Assembly: GCA_958510875.1 (NCBI GenBank)
Contig: OY294067.1
Coordinates: 63,376,039 to 63,440,038 of the forward strand
Origin: Endomychus coccineus
Lineage: Eukaryota > Arthropoda > Insecta > Coleoptera > Endomychidae
Direction of reading: 5' to 3'
DNA length: 64,000 bases
Position 1 is the first letter of the stretch, and each line of letters starts with the position of its first letter. The notes under the pieces were generated by a model. The model worked only from the letters and a program-made list of their open reading frames with translations. It ran no database searches and had not been told where the DNA came from. The translations under genes and the position numbers were made by a program. Shown piece after piece: positions 36,661-47,639 of this stretch.

Positions 36661-37889
36661 GAATTGTAACACACTGATGTCGGAAATAGGTAACACGTGA
36701 CACGGGGCGCAAAGCGCTTCGGCCTATGTATTAAGGGACAGCAATACTCCCCCCCCCCCTCAAACTATAATATAAACTCATAAGGTGAACGTACGCTTAT
36801 AGAGGTGGCGGTTCGACTCTTTTCAGTGACGCGTATCGAACGAATCCGTATCAAGAAAGGATTCGTGCTAAGAGATTCGTATCGTACATTCCATATCACC
36901 AGCGTCGATCCGGACCAATCGCTCCGCGGCTTGTCAGATGTCGCCCAATCACATAATCACATTGTTACATCACTAATCATTGTATAATTCATTATCCATT
37001 TCGTGCGGTAGAATAGTTTTCATCCATTCTACTCTTTGTTATTAATTTTTTTTTTGTTACTATAAGTAAAAGTACCTTATTCAACATCAAAGAATCAGAG
37101 AATTACTCCATTCTATTTTATATTACCTAGGTACAATTATTGGTTATATTCTTCTTGTTAAGTTTTATATTTCAGATATTATTTCTAATTTGTTTATCTC
37201 AATTAGCTCTCGCATCACCACCACATTGCATACCGGAGTTCCATATTCGTATTAATCGTATCAGACCGCTATCGACGAAGAATCGTTCCAAGAGATTCGT
37301 ACCTTTAAAATTGATTCCGAAGATATTCGTATGAGATATGGTACCTATATTAGCATCAGAACGTCATCATCGCATCGAGATCTAATCCAGTAATCCAGTC
37401 GTGGCGTGTTGTACCTATCGCACTAAAAATATCTTAATATCACTTCACCGCAGACTAGGTATATCTACACTGTGACTTCACATCGCAATTAATACGGTAC
37501 CGCGGTACCTGATTCGTACCCTTCGAAGCACTGGAAGGATTCGTATCAGTGATACATATCACACGAGTACTACCCATCCCCAGTACGCTAAAATAATTTC
37601 TTTGTTCCTTACTAACTAACTCCATCATCACATTTCATTTTCTTCATCTTCTTCCCCTGTGATATTTTCAATTTCATCTATAAGCATTACAAGACGATTA
37701 TAAATTTGATTTTTTGGATTTGGTGGTCTGAACTCTAGCTATTTTACTATATACCACAATGAATATGAAGAAGTATTCTCGACCATTCATACTAGCAGTT
37801 GCATGAGGCTCATTTTAATCAGGGTGATACATTTATAATATCACTTTACCATTTTATTCTCTATGAAAGTTTTAGATTTCATAAAGTTT
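36661..37889. other. Region rich in GATTCGTA-like motifs, otherwise unassigned
   Basis: Variants of (A)GATTCGTATC recur about ten times between 36830 and 37560, together with the 14-bp palindrome GGTACCGCGGTACC near 37495-37510. An 11-base C run lies at 36749-36759. No frame is recognised. Confidence 0.35.
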
Positions 37890-38168
37890 GATTATTGTTT
37901 TCCAGGTATGCCCTTTAGCAATACATTATTAAACAATGTATTTAGATAATTAAAATTCACATGACCCAATATACTATGCCATTTCTCTTTTGTTGATTTA
38001 TTGTCATTAATGTTTCTGGCAAAACTTACATCAACTTCGTTGTTATGGATTACACTTTTCATTTTATATAATCTTCTTCCCAAGCAATAGCAATTAAGTT
38101 ATTATTTGTCATCAACTCTTGAATTATTACCTACTCACACAATTCTATGTTTGTCTATGATCTTTGTA

Positions 38169-39060
38169 CGAGGTGTGGCAATTAAGTTCCGAGACTGATT
38201 TTTTAAAAGTAAAACCAGCTTAGCGAGAAAAATGTAAAGGGCGTGGTTTTAATTTGTATTTATCCCTTGACCTTGAGTAAAATTTTCAAGTGGCTACAAT
38301 GAACAGTCTTGTTGTAATCGTGAAATAACAAACGTGATAAAATTATGCTCGCCGAAAAAATTTTGAATATAAAAATTGAGCAAAGAGTTAATATAAAGTT
38401 TTTCTTAAAACTCGGCAAGTCCGCGACGGAAACCTATGAAAATTTGCAGAAGGTTTATGGGGATCATTGCCTATCCCGTGCCAGAGTTTTTGAGTGGTAC
38501 AAACGTTTTCAGGAGGGTAGGGAAAATGTTGAAGATGACGAGCGCCACGGGCGGCCTGTGACTTCAAAAAGTGACTTGAACGTTCGAAAAGTAACCGAGA
38601 TTGTTTGAAAAGACCGTCGATTAAGTATAAGGGCCATTGCGAAGGCTCCGAGAAAAGATTCGCAAAAAGAGGCCCGAAATGTGGAAAGAGAACTCGTGGA
38701 TTTTCCATCAAGACAATGCGCCGGCTCACAACGCGTACTCTGTCAAGGATTATTTGGCCAAAAACCAGGTCACAGTCATGGTGCACTCATCATATTCGCC
38801 GGATTTAGACTTCTACCTGTTCGCAAAAATCAAATCCTGCTTGGAAGTAACCCGCCATGAGTCATTAGAAGACGTAAAAAAAAATCGGCGCAGCTACTCA
38901 ACAATCTGTCGGAAGATGACCAGCAGCACTGCTTCGCACAGTGGAAAATTCGCATGAAGCGGTGTAGGGATGCGGAAGGAGAGTATATTGAAGGGGAAGA
39001 ATAAAAAAGTGTACAAAATTTAAAAATGAAGATGTCTCGGAACTCAATTGCCACACCTCG
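38169..39060 (+). mobile_element. Internally deleted mariner inserted in the copia remnant
   Basis: 892-bp element with terminal inverted repeats CGAGGTGTGGCAATTAAGTT (left) and CGAGGTGTGGCAATTGAGTT (right, inverted) and a TA on each side. From 38345 the transposase N-terminus reads IEQRVNIKFFLKLGKSATET, then RVFEWYKRFQEGRENVEDDE and RHGRPVTSKSD, the paired helix-turn-helix region. After RLSIRAIAK it jumps to SWIFHQDNAPAHNAYSVKDY and SSYSPDLDFYLFAKIKS. The second catalytic aspartate (HQDNAPAH) and the SPDL...DF region survive, but the segment with the first catalytic aspartate is deleted. Full-length mariners are about 1.3 kb. Confidence 0.9.
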
Positions 39061-39808
39061 TATTACTAATTAAATTCCTTTCTATCTCTTCAAAATATAA
39101 AGATACATTTAGCATTCTAACTGGAACTTCCTTACCAAAAACTGAGAAATTAACGATTCCTGCTTTAGTGGCTTCCAAAATTCCACCATTTATATTGTTT
39201 ACATAAACTTGCTCTTTCAAAAGTATTAAATCAGAGAAATATCATCTATGCAGCTATTGTCTATCAGTCAATCAATTTGTTCTAAATTTTTTTAATTGAG
39301 TCTGTCCGACTTTGCGTCATCTTGAATTGAACTTATGTTACAAAACTGCGCATATCTTGTCCCTGTTTATTCTTTCGATAACCTTGATCACTTTGATATC
39401 GATCGCTTTTCGAAACGTGGTGCTCACTTCGACCATGCTTCCAATTACCATAGTCTCCACATTGATTAAAGTCTCCCCGACCACTGCCTTGATAATGCCC
39501 ACGTTTCCATCATGAACGTCTGCTTGTTCCAGCCAGGCGACAGTCTTTCTAGAGATGCCCTGCTCATCCATAACCACAACAACAACGCCTCTCATTGCTC
39601 ACTCGGTCTTCTTTCAATGTGAATTGCTTTGAATTTTGCCTTTGTTTCTCAAATCCATCATTGTTATTGCTTTTCACATATTCGACTTTTTGGTGCTCTT
39701 CTTTCAATAAATTGATTGAATCACCGATATGGCTCAGAGATTCTGGCAAGGTTCTCAACATACATAATTTTTTTCTATTTCAGTCCACCTTGGCTCCTGT
39801 GTTTTTTA

Positions 39809-39960
39809 AATCATTTACAGCATTTACTCGAAATAAGTGAAAAGTTCCTCAGTATTAGGGTAATCTTTTGATCTCAATTTTTCTAATCATTTACAGCATT
39901 TACTCGAAATAAGTGAAAAGTTCCTCAGTATTAGGGTAATCTTTTGATCTCAATTTTTCT
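39809..39960. repeat. Perfect 76-bp tandem duplication
   Basis: Two adjacent copies begin AATCATTTACAGCATTTACT and end CTCAATTTTTCT, with a period of 76 bp and no visible mismatch. It lies within the copia gag remnant and must be much younger than the decay around it. Confidence 0.9.
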
Positions 39961-40020
39961 ACCTTAATGCTGCCCAATGTGCTGTTTATTCTTTGGAATA
40001 CAATTCGTCGAACTTTCTCA

Positions 40021-41163
40021 TACTTTCAAGCGCTCACAACTGTTTGTGCGTATAGTGGAGTAAATCTGGCGAGAAAATAAGCAAGGTTGGCGAAAATGTT
40101 ACGATGCATAGAGAGCCGGTGGAAAAGTTTTTTTAGGGTACCAACAACAACCTCCTGAAATTTTTATTTCCCAAAGTGGGTGCAACCCTTTTTTTTGGAC
40201 AAAAAGTTTTTTTTTACATTTTTAAGGGTAGTTTAGCACGAATTTGTAAAATTTGTTGTAATAACAAATGTACTCGTAAATACTAGTGGCGACAGTTTTG
40301 AGAGTACATGCACTATAGTTTCAATATAAACCCATGTGAGTGCACGTTTCATCCACTACTATGAAGATTGAAATATACTTATAATTTTCACAAAAAACTT
40401 CCAACAGTGTTTGAATCAATATGCATGAGATGGAATGGATCCTAACGATTAGGTAGTTCATGAGCTAACAGCGTATTGTACGTGTGAAGAGATACACTTT
40501 TTTCTAAGGTTCAATTAAGCGCTTATGATTTAATTTGTCCCTCGAATACAAAAAAGGGGAATATCCACAACATAGGTCAAAGGTTCACGTTGGAGCACGT
40601 GACGGACATTATGAGGTTGTTGTTTGAGCTTTTATGAATTTTCTGAAAATACCAGTTAATATTATGTCGGATAGTAGTTAATAATCAAATTTTTCAATGT
40701 TCATACTTACTTATATAATATGAAATAAATTCACTTAACTCAGATTCATAAATTATATCACAATAACCAATTTTCAATTCAAACTTCTTTGACTCAATAC
40801 TCAATACAATATAATATATAAGCTAATGAATGAGACCATATATGGATAAGACATCAACAATACCATGTATGTAACTAATTCAATATTGAGATCCGACTTC
40901 TATGTACAATTGAAAAAGTTGAGTTGTATATTCTGTACATGTTTTTGGTTGAAAATTTGTAGTTAACTTCAAATAAAATAGAGTACTTAAGCAAATGATT
41001 TTGTATTACTCAGGTGTCTCCAATTAGAAGAATGCATGAGTGACATTACTTTATATCGATCTGACTGATTCCGTAATTGTATATATAAAACTTACCAACA
41101 ATCATGAAGTTATTATCCTCATTACTTGAGTATTTATAAAAACTTGATCCAATACGTTGCTAT
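40021..41163. other. Non-coding stretch, nothing recognised
   Basis: A+T-rich sequence up to the solo LTR, with no feature that I can support. Confidence 0.35.
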
Positions 41164-42365
41164 TGTAACAAGGGTTTAGTACAGGTTATTTTCAATATTT
41201 TAAAAAACAAAGTCATTCTTAGTAAATTGAAATTTCATGTAAAATTAAAATATCTAACAGTAAAGAACATCCAGGGGTTGCCAGATGTTTCAATATTGAA
41301 TGTAGCTCGAGGAAGTTAGGGAATTTCTAAAATAAATATAAGACAATTCACACTCGTTTCAACGAGGGTGGTATGACCATAGCTGGAAGGTCAAGAGGGT
41401 TGTGAAAGTCCACACAAGTTACTAATAAAGGATATAATAAACCTGTCGAACCAATACCCGATATACGACGAGAAACTAATGGTTTGCTACAAGATAGATA
41501 TTGATGTTTTCCATCTGGAGATGTTTTATGTACATTCAAATCAGTTAGGGATATTTAGTAAAGGACAGATAGATTTAGAAATCCCCACATTCTGTACTAA
41601 AGACCTCAAGAGAGAAATCTTATTGCTTATTGGTTAAACAATTCAGGGATCCGTTTCCGAATTGTAGATTGGTTGTTGAGGAAAAGGACGCATTATAAAT
41701 ACTAGGGATAATGCCTAAAACCTTCAGTTATATTTTCTAGCTTGAATTAGTCTCTTGAGGAATCACGTGACACTTAATTTCAATTAATTTAACTTGTTAG
41801 TTTCTCCAGAGTGTTTTTGGTAAGAAGGGTGGATTTCATTCATTTTTGATCCCCTAGGTTCATCCTGGTTGGGTATCAATTTATTAATCTCAGTTTAATT
41901 TCTCTTTTAGTTGATTTAGATTATCTAGGTATTTTATTTGAGTATAGATTTTGATCTTAGTTTTTATTCTTATTAGTAATAAAGTTAATCATAATATTCA
42001 TTTCTATTATCTTTAATTTTCATACATTCTTTTATTATTATCATTTAATTGTTGTTATTTTTTTTATTATTAAATGTTGTTGTTGTTGAGTACGAGTTTA
42101 TCTGATTGATATTAGCGTTTATCCTTCCTCTTACCTTCCAGTGTTTTAAAATCTTAAGTGTCTTGTGAAAGAAAAGGGTAAGTGTCAATGATATTTTTCA
42201 CGTTTGTTCTGGCTAATCAATGATTGGAATCAAACCCCAACGTGTCATGGTTCTCTTAATTTAATGGCCACACTGTTAATGAATAAATAGATTGAGGAAC
42301 AAGGAATAATATGAATTCCTTAAGTAAAGTTTTATAGAGTTTTATTGATAGAGTACCATGTTACA
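41164..42365 (+). repeat. Solo LTR, copy B of the 14.1-kb LTR family
   Basis: It begins TGTAACAAGGGTTTAGTACA and ends GAGTACCATGTTACA, colinear with copy A. It is flanked by the same four bases, CTAT at 41160-41163 and CTAT at 42366-42369. No primer-binding site or polypurine tract adjoins it, so it is a solo LTR left by LTR-LTR recombination. Four-base target duplications are typical of several insect Ty3/gypsy lineages. It lacks about 85 bp present in copy A near 14770-14860; the gap is bounded by the short repeat ATTTC. Confidence 0.85.
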
Positions 42366-42469
42366 CTATCAGGGCCTCATTCGAAAGAAATAACATTACC
42401 TTGATATTTATCATTTTTGGAAAAAGCGAAGAACAGACAAAGCCGCAGCCCTTCTATTTCCCTCGATGT

Positions 42470-43640
42470 TCTTGAGTACCGAGGAGGTTTGAAACAGCTA
42501 GAAAATACAATTGTACAGCTCGAAAATGCTTTGCATTTGGTTTTCTGAATTCACTTATATTTTAAGAGTTGACAAAATTGTTATTATCAATGTAGGGAGT
42601 CGGTGAGATTCCCTTCGTATTACTCAAGAGTGTTCATCAGGCTGTGAAGGTGGATGGGAAATGTTGCTACTCAAGAGTGATCACCAAGCTCTCGCAGTCA
42701 GGACCTGGTGTCTGGATAGATTGTTAATGTCTTGAGAGCACCTTCCTTGTATCTAGTTTCTCCATATTTCCAGAGTCGCATAGATGTATGAAGAGGAGAG
42801 TATTCTGCGTTTTGAGAGACACACACCAGCTGCCCAAAGATGAATCCCTCGGATCCATTTTGTATAATTGGTAGTTAAATGTACCATCACCCGTTAGTAT
42901 CTGTCTCCCTCAGTTCGGCATTGGTTTCAACCATTTTCCTGACTTGCTGTGACTAGTCTTCCTAATTGATGTGCCATCCAATCAGTTCTTTAGACTGTCT
43001 ACAACCATTCACTTGTTGCCACTCTTTCGAGTATTGTGATCTCAATCAGCAGTGGATCGTCTCTTTGATGTTACTCTTTGAGAATCCCACCACTGGTTCA
43101 GGGCAAAGGTTCTTCGGCCCCTGACTCTGCAAGATCATCAGCTATTATGTTTTCCCTTATTCCAGAGTGGCTGGAAACCAGAATAGGGCGAGTCTAGTTT
43201 CGTTTCCGCTAAGGTTCTTCAGCTTGTTAACAAGCTCACCAAGAGCCGCCATGCTGTTTCTGCATTCATGCTGATGTGGCTTTGCAGCCTTTCTCCAAAC
43301 CTGGTTCGGCCCAGCGCGGTTTAGTCAATATTTCAGCTAGAAGAATAGTAGCGTGATCGCTCAGAAATATACTAACACCTTCCTGGACGTTTCTCGCATA
43401 TTCATGATTTTTGGCTCCATTAGTGTACCAGTTTCCACCATTAGTCGATAGAGTTGATTGGCTAGTATTGTTGATCCAATATTCTTCGGATGGTATACAT
43501 ATACGTTATTTCTTGTCGAAAGTATATCGTTGTACCTTCCTATCCATTCTCATTGAATAAATGAGATGCGTTTTTTCACTGATTGGTAGTGAGATGTGGC
43601 TACCTTCTGCTGCCCACAGCCCTAGACATAAATCTGCGGC
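42470..43640 (-). pseudogene. Jockey-type LINE remnant, RNase H and C-terminal region
   Basis: On the minus strand from about 43460 the sequence reads GGNWYTNGAKN then SDHATILLAEILT, the start of a Jockey RNase H domain (YTDGSK... and ...ATxxxAEIxA). It continues, frameshifted, through ETRLALFWFPATLE (for xxLxWVPGHSGI) and LAESGAEEPL. From about 42930 it reads RQILTGDGTFNYQLYKMD, corresponding to the LTGHGxLNxHLxxMG motif after RNase H. The first acidic residue of RNase H has become asparagine. It abuts the solo LTR. A piece of EN from the same class lies at 31.3 kb, but they need not be one element. Confidence 0.62.
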
Positions 43641-43767
43641 AGGAAGTTTAAATTTTGCACCTTCATTTCCGTCCTCATGTAGGAACGCTAAATATCTCAG
43701 GTAGAGGCAATATGATATGATTATGATCTCAGCGTAATTTCGGTTTGAGTTTCAGACTATATAATTA

Positions 43768-45029
43768 TGACGGCAATGTGGAAAGTACCTGAAAAATGAA
43801 GCAACAAATGATTCATTTTGTCAAAAGTTATCTTATTTCTCAACATAGTCTCCTTGTAGCCCGATACACTCCCTCCAAATAATACCATTTCGACAATTCT
43901 TCAAAATAGATGTTTGTTTCAGTGATGACCTCATTGTTGGAGCCAAATCACTTTCCGCCGATCCATTTCTTCAAGTTTGGAAATAGATAAAAATCGCACC
44001 GGGTCAAATCTGGAGAATATGCTGAATGACGAACCAACTCGTAGCGCTATTCATGCAATTTTGCCACTGAGACTGCGGACCTGTATAGTCCTGATGAAAG
44101 AGCACTTTCTTCTTCGCCAAATGTGGCCGCTTTCGCTTGAAATTGGCGTCGAATCGATCCAAAAGCTCTGCATAATATTCGCCGGTGATTATTACGCCCT
44201 TTTCAATGTTATCGCTTTTTTTTGTTTGGGGCCTGTAACATTCTACAAGGTAGTGTGGGAGTCTTTGAGTCCAAATTTAATCACCTCAGATATAGCCACT
44301 ACACTCCACTTCGTGTTGTGAGCTCGATTCTGCAACCAGGGCAGTCTCGATGACACTTAGGCCTAACGTCCCATTGTATATTGCCTCATCGCTTTTCCGG
44401 GCCATCGGAATGATATCACCGCCGCAGAACTTCGAACCCACGACCAGAAGCCACAGTGATCAGAAAATCGATATTTTCACCATTAAGCTTGGCCATGTAA
44501 TCGATTTGTATTATACCGTGTGCATCCCAAGAAACTGTCACCATGACTTTGTTGTCCGATGAACCCACTTTGGCCTTTTTCGGCTCCGATTAGTCAGGAC
44601 CAATTCACTGCTCCGACTGTTCTTTGGTCTACGGTGTGTTGTGATGGACCAATGTTTCGTTCACGGTTACGAAACGCTTCAAAAAGTCCTTATAGCGCTT
44701 GAACATCGCCAAACACAACTTTCAATTTTAATCGTTCCAATGGGTGGTGAAGGGTCTCCATAACGTTTAACAAGCAACGCTTTGGTATGCGTAATGTTTT
44801 TTCCACCCAACAAATAATGTCCAATCAAGACACTAAATTCACTTTTTTCCACGCTCACAAAAATGTTGAAGGTTACTTGCTTTCGATGGGTGTCAAAACA
44901 GAGCTGAATGACATATCAGTCTGAAATTTTTTTTTTCTAGTTAAAGATATTTCATCACAAATCTCACATGGGATTTGAGATTGTGGCGCCATCTGTTCTA
45001 TTTTTCAGCGACTTTTCACTTTGTCCTCG
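43768..45029 (-). pseudogene. Full-length but dead mariner transposon
   Basis: The 1.26-kb element has terminal repeats CGAGGACAAAGTGAAAAGTC (right end, inverted) and TGACGGCAATGTGGAAAGTA (left end), both next to TA. The minus strand shows mariner landmarks in shifting frames: GSSDNKVMVTVSWDAHGIIQ (first catalytic D), ENIDF, TGEYYAELLDR, then KKKVLFHQDYTGPQS (second D; the usual NAPAH is altered), YSPDLTRCDFYLFPNLKKWI (third D), and the end YLEGVYRA. The spacing fits the DD34D class. Multiple frameshifts and stops make it inactive. Confidence 0.82.
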
Positions 45030-45823
45030 TATGTTGAGCCGTACACTTTAACTAGCATATAGTCTGATCTAAGAATAATAATACCCGAAAATTACTTTTT
45101 TCTTCTCCATTCTTAATGTAATTGAACAATTCAACATCAATTCCGAGACGAATTTACACGTCTGAATGCTTGAAATTTGGTATAACTGCGATGACAGATA
45201 CAGGTACTATATCGTATTAGATTTTTTTACAATTTATCCCTCTTGCAGCATTTTCAAGTCAGTGGATACTGACAAACACACGGAGGAACTGGTTCATGCA
45301 AACGTTCAACACGAGGATGTCGCAAAAAAAATTGTTAATGTTTCAATCTGATATTGTACTCAAGTGTATTGACAATTTTTGTAGTATCTCATAAATTTAG
45401 ACAATGTCGGTTCACATTATTTACAAATCCATCTACGTTAAAATCGCTGTATGAAACAATATATTCTTTGTTACGCGCTGCGAACTATATAGGGAATGGA
45501 ATGAATGATTATGTTATATTCGATATTTACAATTCATCCAGAACTGAAAAAAACTCATTCAAATCATGAATTCCTTAATACAGTTTCTCATTACTCCAAG
45601 AATTGTAATACCGCTCTGATACTGACATTCACGTAGGATGAATATACATTAATAAATTGCCCCACAGTTACTTCGTATGAAAGGAAAATCACTAACCAGT
45701 TAGATTGTTGGGTTTCATATTATATTATGCCGTGTATACAGAAATATTTTCCTGTTTGTTATAGTATGTTAAAAAATGTGGATTTCCTTATGCCGTCTGA
45801 AGTTCATGAATTTCGACAAAGGT
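45030..45823. other. Non-coding stretch, nothing recognised
   Basis: A+T-rich sequence after the mariner. No feature that I can support. Confidence 0.35.
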
Positions 45824-46042
45824 TTAGTTGTTATAGAGACCTCCAGCAATATCACTGTTGTGTGTAACGGCGAAAGCACCGTTAGTTCTCTGTACTTTAT
45901 ATACGTTATATACTTTGTGTGGTAGTTGATGTGGTGGAATGTATTGATGTGTAAAGTTCATGCGATTTCTCCACGAACTTTCTGCAGTGCAAAGCCTTTC
46001 TACTGTATTCCTTATTAACACATGTGATAAATCGATAGACAT
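45824..46042 (-). other. Unassigned frame with possible splice acceptor
   Basis: A 72-codon minus-strand frame (MSIDLSHVLIRNTVERL ... NSDIAGGLYNN) follows TACTGTAGCAG, a passable 3' splice site, and ends at TAA. Amino-acid composition is balanced. I do not recognise it and see no polyadenylation signal close behind. It may be a host terminal exon or chance. Confidence 0.2.
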
Positions 46043-46194
46043 TTCCTGCTACAGTATCGATTTGCCTTGTTTTTCACAGCTACAACTAGCGCTAGGAAAA
46101 TACCAGACATCCCCTATTGGAAATGATATTCGAATGAGAATATCTACGACGACAAAATACCATGTCAATACTTTTCATATATGTCTAAGATTTC

Positions 46195-47230
46195 ATGAAC
46201 ATTGAAAAATCTTGGTTTCCGGATGGATCCCGCGTCACAATAGCTCGACTTGATGCCGACGTTTCGCCAACCACTACAGGTGGCATTCTTGGGGCAGGCT
46301 TGAGGCTTGAACTGAAACTGGTTCTACTGGTTTCTGTAGACGTATTTATTTTAGGGAAAATCCTTCACGCTACACAGTTCACTGCCTTTATTCCGGTGGT
46401 TAACTCCGTTCCGGCACCTGACCTTGCCATTGTGTGATCATGTGCGAAGTGGAATTATCGAGGATGGGTTTCCAAATGTTGGGAAGGTAATATCCTGAGT
46501 CACGGTTCGAATTATTTGAATGTTTTAGGATTTCTATAGCTTCAAGGATTTTTTGCTGATAGAAGTTTGGGGCTCGGGCTAGGATTTTAGTATTTTCGGA
46601 AAGAATTTGATGATAAGTTTCAAACTTGTGTTCCGCAAGTGCAGATGTACTGGTGTCACGAAACCTTGCACAGTGCTCGTGTTCTTTCACACTAGTAGCT
46701 ACTGTACGACCTGTTTCACCAATGTAGACTTCACCACAAGAACAGGGAATGCTATAAATACCTCCTGAGTGAAGATGAGGAAGTGGATCTTTGATAGGTT
46801 TGTTAAACTGAGATGATTTTGGAAATATGGAAAATCGGGTAGAAATATTATGTTTTTTGAGGATTTTGGAAATTCGATCTGTTATATTTTCAATATATGG
46901 AAGATAAGCAGTGGATGAAGCAGGCGGCGGGGGGGTTTGTGGCTCAGGTCGATTCGAAATTTTAGGCGAAGTGTATTTCTTTATGGCTTTAAGAATGTTG
47001 CGATGAGAGAAATTGTTTGATAATGAGACAGATGAAAGATGTTTTGATTCTGATTCCGAAGATTGAGTTTGAGATGAGTTGACAGCTCTGTGGACCAAGG
47101 AATTTATGACAGATTGCTTCTGGGCAGGGTTGTGGTGGGAAAAACGATTGAGGTATCTATTGGTATGAGTGGGTTCCGATACACAGAATAAATAATGAAC
47201 ATTATCTTCGAATAATATCCTGTGCATCAT
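46195..47230 (-). pseudogene. Penelope-like element, C-terminal half with GIY-YIG domain (second lineage)
   Basis: This is the longest uninterrupted frame in the window: 276 codons from 47230 to 46400. Residues about 19-30 (EPTHTNRYLNRF) correspond to the end of the PLE RT, then QKQSVINSLVHRAVN. A proline-rich linker follows, and at about 106-120 YLPYIENITDRISKILKK. The GIY-YIG endonuclease lies around 155-235: SGGIYSIPCSCGEVYIGETG, SVKEHEHCARF, SALAEHKF, KILEAIEILKH. GIY, YIG, and the H and E positions look intact, but the arginine usual in the TxxRxxEH motif is serine. The RT core is absent, so the copy is 5'-truncated near 47175. The sequence is clearly distinct from the other PLE fragments here. 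Confidence 0.82.
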
Positions 47231-47639
47231 TATACTAAATAAATATAGTTTTGCCTACCCACAAGTCTTCAATAAATAAGCGTATGGAGTAAATCAAAAC
47301 TTTTGAGTCAAATTCATTACTTTTTCAATCTTCTACTGGTTACCATAGAGACATACGTTACGTACGTGTTCTTCTCTGTCAATATAACCTAACTCAAGTT
47401 CCTATAAATATTATAATATTTCAATAAATCAATAATAACTAACCTTGCTCAATGATAATAATAGTTGACATCACCTATTTTCGATCATTCTAAGGCATCC
47501 ATCTTTGGAGCCTGGTTCAATTAATTGAATCATATAATTCTTCTGTAGATTATCAATCGCGTTAACGTTAATTTTCTTTGATGATCATAATTTCGCTATA
47601 GGTTGGAAAAATTTCAATAAAAATGAATATGCATTTAGA
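47231..47639. other. Spacer between PLE and piggyBac remnants
   Basis: I looked here for the second piggyBac terminus (TTAA with a CCCTCTAATG-like start) and did not find it. Nothing else recognised. Confidence 0.35.

Larger units (their letters stand above)
37890..40020 (-). pseudogene. Ty1/copia retrotransposon gag-pol remnant, split by a mariner
   Basis: Read on the minus strand from right to left. A gag C-terminal part at 39761-39564 (MLRTLPESLSHIGDSINLLK) leads to a degraded CCHC zinc knuckle near 39570-39530, in which C-X2-C-X4-H-X4-C has its second cysteine replaced by tyrosine. Next comes a protease/linker part (LKEQVYVNNINGGILEATKA, then FSVFGKEVPVRMLNVSL, near 39220-39070). After the mariner, the GAG-pre-integrase segment follows at 38083-37892 (KEKWHSILGHVNFNYLNTLF), where H-X-X-LGH is the diagnostic copia motif. 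Integrase, RT and RNase H are missing. Several stops and frameshifts; no LTRs identified. Confidence 0.72.

Noticed and set aside
36749..36759. C homopolymer as a regulatory element
   Set aside because: An isolated 11-base run without repeat partner or motif context; probably a simple mutational tract.
38388..38786. 132-codon minus-strand frame
   Set aside because: Antisense shadow of the internally deleted mariner transposase.
43977..44321. 114-codon plus-strand frame
   Set aside because: Antisense shadow of the dead mariner at 43768-45029.
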